This document shows positions 35,269-40,288 of a stretch of 40,288 nucleotides of DNA, in pieces. Position 1 is the stretch's first letter. Each line of letters opens with the position of its first letter. The position numbers were made by a program, and so were the translations under genes. Origin of the DNA: Eubacteriales bacterium (GTDB lineage: Bacteria > Bacillota > Clostridia > Lachnospirales > Lachnospiraceae); the NCBI GenBank assembly GCA_030539395.1, contig JAUNSC010000031.1, positions 1 to 40,288 of the forward strand, read 5' to 3'. Under the pieces are notes generated by a model. That model did not search any database, had not been told where the DNA came from, and was given only the letters and a program-made list of their open reading frames with translations.

Positions 35269-35298
35269 GTTCCAGTTCCTTTCTTTTCTCCATAATAT

Positions 35299-36042
35299 CT
35301 ATTCCCATTTGAAGCATCGAACTGCAATTCCTGTACATACGACTGTGACACCTGTCATTACCGTAATAGGGATAATATAATTTTCCGTTCCAAGACTGAG
35401 AAACGTATTTTTCATCAGCGTGATACCTTGTGTAAGCGGAAATAAACTCGTGATTTTCTGTATAATTTTAGGCATCACTTCGATAGGCAGTGTCGTACCC
35501 GAAAATACCAGCATGGGAAAATACAAAACAGACGCGATTACACCTGCCTGTTTGGAATTTTTTGCAAGTCCGCCGACCATCATCCCAATGCTTAGCGTCG
35601 ATAACATCGTAAGCAGCCAACTTCCAATAAACGCCGGAAAGGAGCCGTAAATCTCCACTTTCCAAAACAGTATGGCTACAATGCTCAAAGTCAGGAGAGA
35701 CAGGACACAATACATGATATAAATGGTCAGCTCCACACCCAGCAGCAAAGCCGGGCTGATGGGCGTCACACGAAAGCGTTTGAGAATCTTTCGCTCCCGA
35801 TAATCAGAAACAAGCAGCGGCAGTCCCATAAGACCTCCGGCACACATAGAGATAGCACATACCGCACCGAAAGACTGTTCCATGAAAGTATAGGATGCAC
35901 CGTCAAATGCCGGCTTGCTCCCATAGACAAACCCAAGAATCACCAAAACGACCAGAGGCATGATCACTGCAAAAAGAACCATGTTCATATCACGGACATT
36001 CAGCTTTGTCTCGTTTTTTAAAAGTGTAAAGAAACTTTTCAT
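35299..36042 (-). CDS. ABC-2 type transporter permease
   Basis: 247 residues with six predicted membrane segments. The ABC-2 layout includes the cytoplasmic SDYRERKILKRFRVTPISP segment and the C-terminal LPIEVMPKIIQKITSLFPLT region characteristic of drug and bacteriocin exporters. Start overlaps the ATPase stop by 4 nt. Substrate unknown. Confidence 0.9.
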   Translation of the reverse strand: MKSFFTLLKNETKLNVRDMNMVLFAVIMPLVVLVILGFVYGSKPAFDGASYTFMEQSFGAVCAISMCAGGLMGLPLLVSDYRERKILKRFRVTPISPALLLGVELTIYIMYCVLSLLTLSIVAILFWKVEIYGSFPAFIGSWLLTMLSTLSIGMMVGGLAKNSKQAGVIASVLYFPMLVFSGTTLPIEVMPKIIQKITSLFPLTQGITLMKNTFLSLGTENYIIPITVMTGVTVVCTGIAVRCFKWE

Positions 36043-36764
36043 TCTGCATCCGCCTCCTCATCTGACAGCATCAGGTATGCGTCCTCGAATTTATCACATC
36101 CGCATTTTTGCTTTGCTTCCTCCACCGTTCCATAAAACACTGCGTTGCCCTGATTCAGAATGCAGATCTCATCGCATAGAGTTTCGACCTCATCCATAAA
36201 GTGAGAGGTGAGGAAAATAGTAAGTCCCTGTTGCTTTAGGGCAGCAAGGGCTTTCCAAACACCACGCCGCGCTTTTGCGTCCAATCCGGTAGTCAATTCA
36301 TCCAGAAAAACCAATTCCGGGTTGGGAATCAGTGCCAGCACAATGAACAACCGCTGACGTTCACCGCCGGAAAGATTCTTCACAGATTGTTTCATCTTCT
36401 CTCCGATTCCAAACTGCCTGCAAAGGGTTTTCCAGTCGGAGGGGTTCTGATACAGGCATGAAGTTTCTTCACACAGCTCAGATACTTTGATTTCCGGCTG
36501 GTAATCCCCCTCCTGAAACTGAACACCAATTTTCTGAAATAAGTTTCGCCGCCGTTTTGGGGAATCTTGTCCCAACAGAAAGACCTTGCCGCTATCGAAT
36601 CTTTTCGTTCCCAGTATGCACTCAATGGTCGTGCTTTTGCCTGCGCCGTTGGCCCCTAAAAGTCCAAATACGGTTCCGGTCTTTACGGTCAAATCCAAAC
36701 CGTTCAGAACGATCTTCCCATTGTAGGATTTCGTGAGTCCTCTTATTTTAATAGCATCGCTCAT
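36039..36764 (-). CDS. ABC transporter ATP-binding protein (drug exporter type)
   Basis: 241 residues with Walker A GANGAGKST (37-45), Q-loop VQFQEGD, signature LSGGERQR, Walker B LVFLDELTTGLD and switch His in LTSHFMDE. Walker B carries Leu in place of the usual Pro (DEL for DEP), a mild variant. Resembles CcmA-type daunorubicin/lantibiotic exporter ATPases. Start overlaps the regulator stop by 4 nt. Confidence 0.92.
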   Translation of the reverse strand: MSDAIKIRGLTKSYNGKIVLNGLDLTVKTGTVFGLLGANGAGKSTTIECILGTKRFDSGKVFLLGQDSPKRRRNLFQKIGVQFQEGDYQPEIKVSELCEETSCLYQNPSDWKTLCRQFGIGEKMKQSVKNLSGGERQRLFIVLALIPNPELVFLDELTTGLDAKARRGVWKALAALKQQGLTIFLTSHFMDEVETLCDEICILNQGNAVFYGTVEEAKQKCGCDKFEDAYLMLSDEEADAE

Positions 36765-37654
36765 TTTGTGATCCTCCTTACTGCCCGCAGCTCGATATAG
36801 CCACGCTCCCCACGGGGTTCCAGTTGAATACGAGGGTTCTCATCATCCCACTGATAGCCGATCACAGCAGGATCATACGCATCCATTGCGTGCTGTACGT
36901 TCAAGATCGCTTCACAGTAATCTTCTTCCTGGAAAGGCTGTCCCTGGAACATCAGATAATCTGCTTCGGGCAGTCTGATCGTATCAAAACCTTCCGGGAC
37001 AATTCCGAGATAATCCAATTCTACTTCCACCCCCTGAACATAAGTAGAAGTGTTGGGCTTTTTATACCTTTCAGGAAGCCACATACACACCGGTTCGCCG
37101 CAGAGAGATTTCATACTCATAAGAATTCCCCACACTTCACAGCCGATTTCTTCACAATATGGGAAATAAGCATCTGCATCGACAGCCCGCTTGATGATGC
37201 ATAAGCGCTCCGGCTTGTGAACGGCCTGAACAAAAATAGCCTGCGTATTTGTCATGTCAATTTGATCCTTTCTTAATTCTCTGTATTTGACGCCATAAGG
37301 GATGAAAAGTGAAAGGGGAATTGGCCTTTTTGCATATTCACCGGGATTTACTCCATATTCCCGGAAAAATGCTCTTGTAAAGGTATCTACATTGTCAAAG
37401 CCTATATCAAAAACAATATCAATAATACGGCAATTTTCGTCCCGCAGCCGAACAGCAGCGTGGGAGAGACGCAGTTTCCGAATATACTCTGTAGGCGTCA
37501 AGTCGAGATAGGCACGGAATAATCGATAAGAATACCATGGAGAGAATAAAGATGCCCGTGCGAGGTCAGACAGGTTAATCTCTTTTTGCTGATTTTCTTC
37601 GATATAATCCTGCATTCGCTGAACTGCTAATGTCTGCTCTTTCAACCTTTCCAT
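36761..37654 (-). CDS. AraC-family regulator with GyrI-like effector domain
   Basis: 297 residues. N-terminal AraC/XylS double HTH (about 8-110) with LFSPWYSYRLFRAY and GFDNVDTFTRAFFREYGVNPGEY; C-terminal GyrI-like/Bacterial transcription activator effector domain (about 135-295) ending PRIQLEPRGERGYIELRAVR. Such proteins sense small hydrophobic or drug-like molecules and switch on efflux genes. First gene of the ABC-thrS unit; GGAGGAAAGGAG stands before the ATG. A TATAGT -10-like box lies about 20 nt upstream of the start without a clear -35. Confidence 0.9.
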   Translation of the reverse strand: MERLKEQTLAVQRMQDYIEENQQKEINLSDLARASLFSPWYSYRLFRAYLDLTPTEYIRKLRLSHAAVRLRDENCRIIDIVFDIGFDNVDTFTRAFFREYGVNPGEYAKRPIPLSLFIPYGVKYRELRKDQIDMTNTQAIFVQAVHKPERLCIIKRAVDADAYFPYCEEIGCEVWGILMSMKSLCGEPVCMWLPERYKKPNTSTYVQGVEVELDYLGIVPEGFDTIRLPEADYLMFQGQPFQEEDYCEAILNVQHAMDAYDPAVIGYQWDDENPRIQLEPRGERGYIELRAVRRITK

Positions 37655-37725
37655 CTCCTTTCCTCCATAACTATACCGTGTTTCGCTCTTTTTCTCTCGA
37701 CTTTCCTTGCCCTTTTGGAAAAAGG

Positions 37726-38484
37726 TTATAAAAAAATTATCCAGATGATCTTAGAAACAATATGGCAAAGAATATGTCCTGTCATGGCGTACTGGATTCC
37801 ATATTTTCTATACAAGCGTCCAAATACAATTCCCAGTCCACCGTTATATAAAAAACAGTGAAAAATCACTACCGCGCCGACCTGTTCAAAGGTAAGAAAA
37901 GTTGCGGGAAGATGACCGGCTGCAAATATTATGGCCGACAATATATTAGCAGCAATGAAAACTCGATCTGAAATCTGCTCCTTTGGTAAAGTGCGAAAAA
38001 ATACCTTCCAAATAAGGAATACTATCAGAGACATAGTAAACAACCGCAACATGACTTCTTCGATGATGCCGCCATAAAGCACAGATGCTATAAAGTTGCT
38101 GATTGTAATATTCTCGCAGGATGCTGCAACCTCCGGGATGATTTTCCCAAAAATCCAGTAGTCCAAACCAAACGCCAGACCACTTATTACTCCCAACAGG
38201 CAAGCTCGGCACCATGTTTCTTTCTTGAACCGAATAGGACGCATCAATCCAACCTTTTCAGCAAGAATGCAGCCTAAAAATCCACAAATCACTGCATACA
38301 AAACAACCTGTAATGTGATTGCCGCGAGGAATGGTTCATATCCTCCCGTCTGCGACAAAAGAGTTTGCTGCATTTCCTTTGAGCAGCTCTCATAAGTATA
38401 TATTCCCGTAGTCAGTCCGCCGATCACAGCAATCGGCAGTAACGCCATTACAAACATTAGTGGTTTCTTAACTTTTGTTTTCAT
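37726..38484 (-). CDS. CPBP family intramembrane glutamic protease
   Basis: 252 residues, about eight membrane segments. The three CPBP motifs are present: EEVMLR with E142/E143 and R147, FAAGH with H191, and a later HxxxH-like HILCH near the end. The family includes type II CAAX prenyl endopeptidases and bacteriocin self-immunity proteins. GGGAGG lies before the ATG. It ends 71 nt before the AraC/GyrI gene; a weak CCTTTT/AAAAGG palindrome lies between. Its nearness to an exporter fits an immunity or envelope-protection role, but this is inference. Confidence 0.88.
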   Translation of the reverse strand: MKTKVKKPLMFVMALLPIAVIGGLTTGIYTYESCSKEMQQTLLSQTGGYEPFLAAITLQVVLYAVICGFLGCILAEKVGLMRPIRFKKETWCRACLLGVISGLAFGLDYWIFGKIIPEVAASCENITISNFIASVLYGGIIEEVMLRLFTMSLIVFLIWKVFFRTLPKEQISDRVFIAANILSAIIFAAGHLPATFLTFEQVGAVVIFHCFLYNGGLGIVFGRLYRKYGIQYAMTGHILCHIVSKIIWIIFL

Positions 38485-38547
38485 GGTTTCCTCCCTTAAT
38501 TTCTTTGATTTCTACATGTGATTTTGCTGCTGCCTTTAGACAAAACC

Positions 38548-38593
38548 AAGACGCAGAACCATCCAGCTCTCTGGATCACCGGCTCTGCGTCTT
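38548..38593 (-). terminator. Probable terminator upstream of the CPBP gene
   Basis: AAGACGCAGA (38548-38557) pairs perfectly with 38584-38593, with an inner CCAG/CTGG pair. On the minus strand GGTTTTG follows, a modest T-run. It would end the transcription unit that contains the small genes to the right. Confidence 0.65.
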
Positions 38594-38609
38594 AGCGTCT
38601 GGCTCTTTT

Positions 38610-39045
38610 TCTATTTTAATTGTTTTACTGGCTCGCTTCACCGGGAATGTGGGAGAATTCTTCGGTTAGAACATACCCTTCTCCCTCTACCCAGAACCAT
38701 AGGAAGATGGCTTGTGAACCGTCAGGAAAAGCCATGTATCAAAGGACTCTGCTGCGTTTTCCAGATGTACCAGGTAATCTCTCTGGGCCAAAAGCGCCTG
38801 CGTCGCTTCGTCACGGTAAAATAGCACCTGCCTATCTTCCACGCAAACACATACATCTATCGGCTCTCTTCCAAACAACATCGTACCGCAGGCACTGATT
38901 GCCGTATCATCCCGGCAGCCCAGCTTTTTGCCATTTTTCCCTGCCAGTGGGTGACTGAACCGACAACCGGCATCCACTGAGTAGCCAAGCGTGGACTACC
39001 AACATCAGCACAAACCAAATTCCGGATCATAATATTTTCCATCAC
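38610..39045 (-). pseudogene. Probable decayed ORF, family not recognised
   Basis: Protein-like sequence is spread over three frames. The first piece opens at 39045 with MENIMIRNLVCADVG. A second frame (down to 38687) reads ISACGTMLFGREPIDVC and ALLAQRDYLVHLENAAE. A third frame near the end reads VEGEGYVLTEEFSHIPGEA and then stops. Each piece alone lacks a full domain, so I read this as one gene broken by frameshifts. I do not recognise the family. It could also be non-coding sequence with chance ORFs. It lies 30 nt after the TfoX-like gene. Confidence 0.35.
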
Positions 39046-39075
39046 ATACCAAGCTCCATGATAATATCCTTTCTT

Positions 39076-39396
39076 TTACCACACTTTCTTTTTCTTAGGC
39101 TCCGGCAGTTCCGGATACATCGCCGTAAACAGCGTCGCCAGAAATTCCCGGCCGTCTACGTTATCCACAAGCAGCATATCCTTTGCGCCCTCATAGGGCG
39201 GCTCATGGCGGGCCTCCGGCATCATACGGACTGCGCTCGGTACAGGTTTTACCAGCAGCCGGTTATCACACAGATAGGCAGCCACCTTTCCGCGGTGATA
39301 GATCATATATTCACCGAAGGCACAGCGATAGCTGATTTCCGTCAATCCCGACAGCTGATCCAATATAAAATGCAGATATTCCTTACTCGTTGCCAT
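39076..39396 (-). CDS. TfoX/Sxy N-terminal domain protein
   Basis: 106 residues consisting of only the TfoX_N domain, with the patterns SYRCAFGEYMIYHRGKVAAYLCDNRLLVKP and EPPYEGAKDMLLVD. In gammaproteobacteria the domain belongs to competence regulators; free-standing Firmicute versions are common and uncharacterised. An AGAGAGG site stands 8 nt before the ATG. Starts 5 nt after the preceding small gene, so cotranscribed. Confidence 0.85.
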   Translation of the reverse strand: MATSKEYLHFILDQLSGLTEISYRCAFGEYMIYHRGKVAAYLCDNRLLVKPVPSAVRMMPEARHEPPYEGAKDMLLVDNVDGREFLATLFTAMYPELPEPKKKKVW

Positions 39397-39401
39397 ATCG
39401 T

Positions 39402-39623
39402 TTACCTCTCTGTTTCCTGCCCGCTTTTTCGGAAGCGAACCGTCTGCTGTTTCATTGATATTTTCTCAACCTGCCAGCCATAGGCCGACAGTTCTTTTTT
39501 ATATTGCAAAAAAGAATGGTCGATGGGCAGACCGCTGATGGTTTCGATCTCCGCAAAGCTCATCAATAGCGTCTGGCCGCTTTGCTCTTGTATGTACGCC
39601 CAAAGGGGATCATATTTGCTCAT
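39402..39623 (-). CDS. Small protein resembling DUF7662 domain
   Basis: 73 residues. The start YDPLWAYIQEQSGQTLLMSFAEIETISGLPI followed by a Tyr/Trp-containing strand fits the small DUF7662-like proteins, which are often found in DNA-modifying or mobile contexts; function unknown. A strong AAGGAGGAG site, partly overlapping the end of the previous gene, supports translation. Operon with the genes on either side. Confidence 0.65.
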   Translation of the reverse strand: MSKYDPLWAYIQEQSGQTLLMSFAEIETISGLPIDHSFLQYKKELSAYGWQVEKISMKQQTVRFRKSGQETER

Positions 39624-39641
39624 TGTATTTGTCTCCTCCTT

Positions 39642-40288
39642 TCAAGTTTTCTTTTTCCATTTCCTACATTGCTCAAACCGCTTGCCGTTATTGCCCTGCT
39701 CCTTGTCATCGAAAGAAAGTCTTTGTTTTCTTTTCTGTAATGCGCCGTACAACAACTGCTCATGCTCACTCTCTAAAAAATCATCATTGGGATATTGAGA
39801 GAGCAAAGCGACAAATACTGCTGAAGGCAGCGTATTGATTATAAGTCCGAGTTCTTCAGCATGCAGCTCAGCGTCAGACAGTATATCCAATAAATCCGCA
39901 ATAGAATGTACCTCTTGTAAAATCAAGGCCACTTTTTCTTCGCTGCTGTCAGTCTGCAAAACCCGTTCGACTAATTTCTGATACTTCCTGTCATCCATTC
40001 TATCGCCATAAGAGAGCATGATTTTAGGTTCTCGCTCTGGATATGCCGGAATGAGAAACACCTTATCAAGCGTTTTCATCTTTGCCGCATTATGGATTGC
40101 GGCTGCAATTTTGGATATACACAAGGATGCATACCGTCTTGAAATCTGCGGCAATTTCATTTTCCTATCTAATAAGAAAAGCGCTTTTTTCAGACAGTCC
40201 TGTATCTCATGTTCAGATCGTCCGGAAAACTGCTGATACAAAAGGCAAATATCACTTTTGCTCAGGTCAAGCTGTGCCGGATGACGGT
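39642..40288 (-). CDS. Unrecognised helical protein, 5' end beyond window
   Basis: The frame is open up to the window edge: codons upstream of the TTG at 40241 read HPAQLDLSKSDICLLYQQ, so the gene starts beyond 40288. At least 215 residues are visible, almost all alpha-helical by composition, with a hydrophobic AVFVALLSQYP stretch and a basic C-terminal tail (RKQRLSFDDKEQ, then KWKKKT). No motif recognised. Its stop is next to the ribosome site of the following small gene, indicating a common operon. Confidence 0.6.
   Translation of the reverse strand, partial: RHPAQLDLSKSDICLLYQQFSGRSEHEIQDCLKKALFLLDRKMKLPQISRRYASLCISKIAAAIHNAAKMKTLDKVFLIPAYPEREPKIMLSYGDRMDDRKYQKLVERVLQTDSSEEKVALILQEVHSIADLLDILSDAELHAEELGLIINTLPSAVFVALLSQYPNDDFLESEHEQLLYGALQKRKQRLSFDDKEQGNNGKRFEQCRKWKKKT

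Overview
The window looks like chromosome of a Gram-positive gut Clostridia bacterium, most likely Lachnospiraceae. I infer this from moderately low GC, strong AGGAGG-type ribosome binding sites, a tryptophan T-box, a YesM/YesN-type two-component system, meso-diaminopimelate dehydrogenase and a YjdF gene. I cannot name the species. Almost every gene is on the minus strand; the only intact plus-strand gene is a small XRE regulator.

Layout. 1-165: a partial tRNA-Met and a tRNA-Val. 273-2400: a two-domain VOC protein and ddh. 2439-15388: a complete L-arabinose locus read leftward: araA, araB, araD, a YesN-type regulator, a YesM-type kinase, a sugar-binding protein, a two-domain sugar ABC ATPase, two permeases, and, after a terminator, a second paralogous binding protein with its own promoter. 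15770-18076: XRE regulator, YqeY protein and a secreted protein with two internal repeats. 18211-24690: tryptophan operon trpE-G-D-C-B-A behind a consensus promoter and a T-box with a UGG specifier. trpF is absent, and the stretch between T-box and trpE carries two identical 53-nt direct repeats and a 16-bp inverted repeat. 24695-26695: an alpha/beta hydrolase and a PfkB sugar kinase.

26836-31891: a response regulator, histidine kinase, LolD-like ATPase and large FtsX-type permease, the usual set for peptide sensing and export; a row of small stable hairpins lies between kinase and ATPase. 31892-33473: a decayed zone with remnants of a carboxymuconolactone decarboxylase, a GNAT acetyltransferase and a radical SAM protein, around an intact yjdF gene with a probable riboswitch leader. 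33496-38484: AraC/GyrI regulator, ABC ATPase, ABC-2 permease and a threonyl-tRNA synthetase without TGS domain, tightly packed as one apparent operon, with a CPBP membrane protease upstream. 38548-40288: a probable decayed ORF and a small operon of an unrecognised helical protein (cut by the window edge), a DUF7662-like protein and a TfoX N-terminal protein.

The strongest candidate for something new is the regulator/ABC exporter/TGS-less ThrRS unit, which could be a self-protection cassette against a ThrRS inhibitor. That function is inference only.
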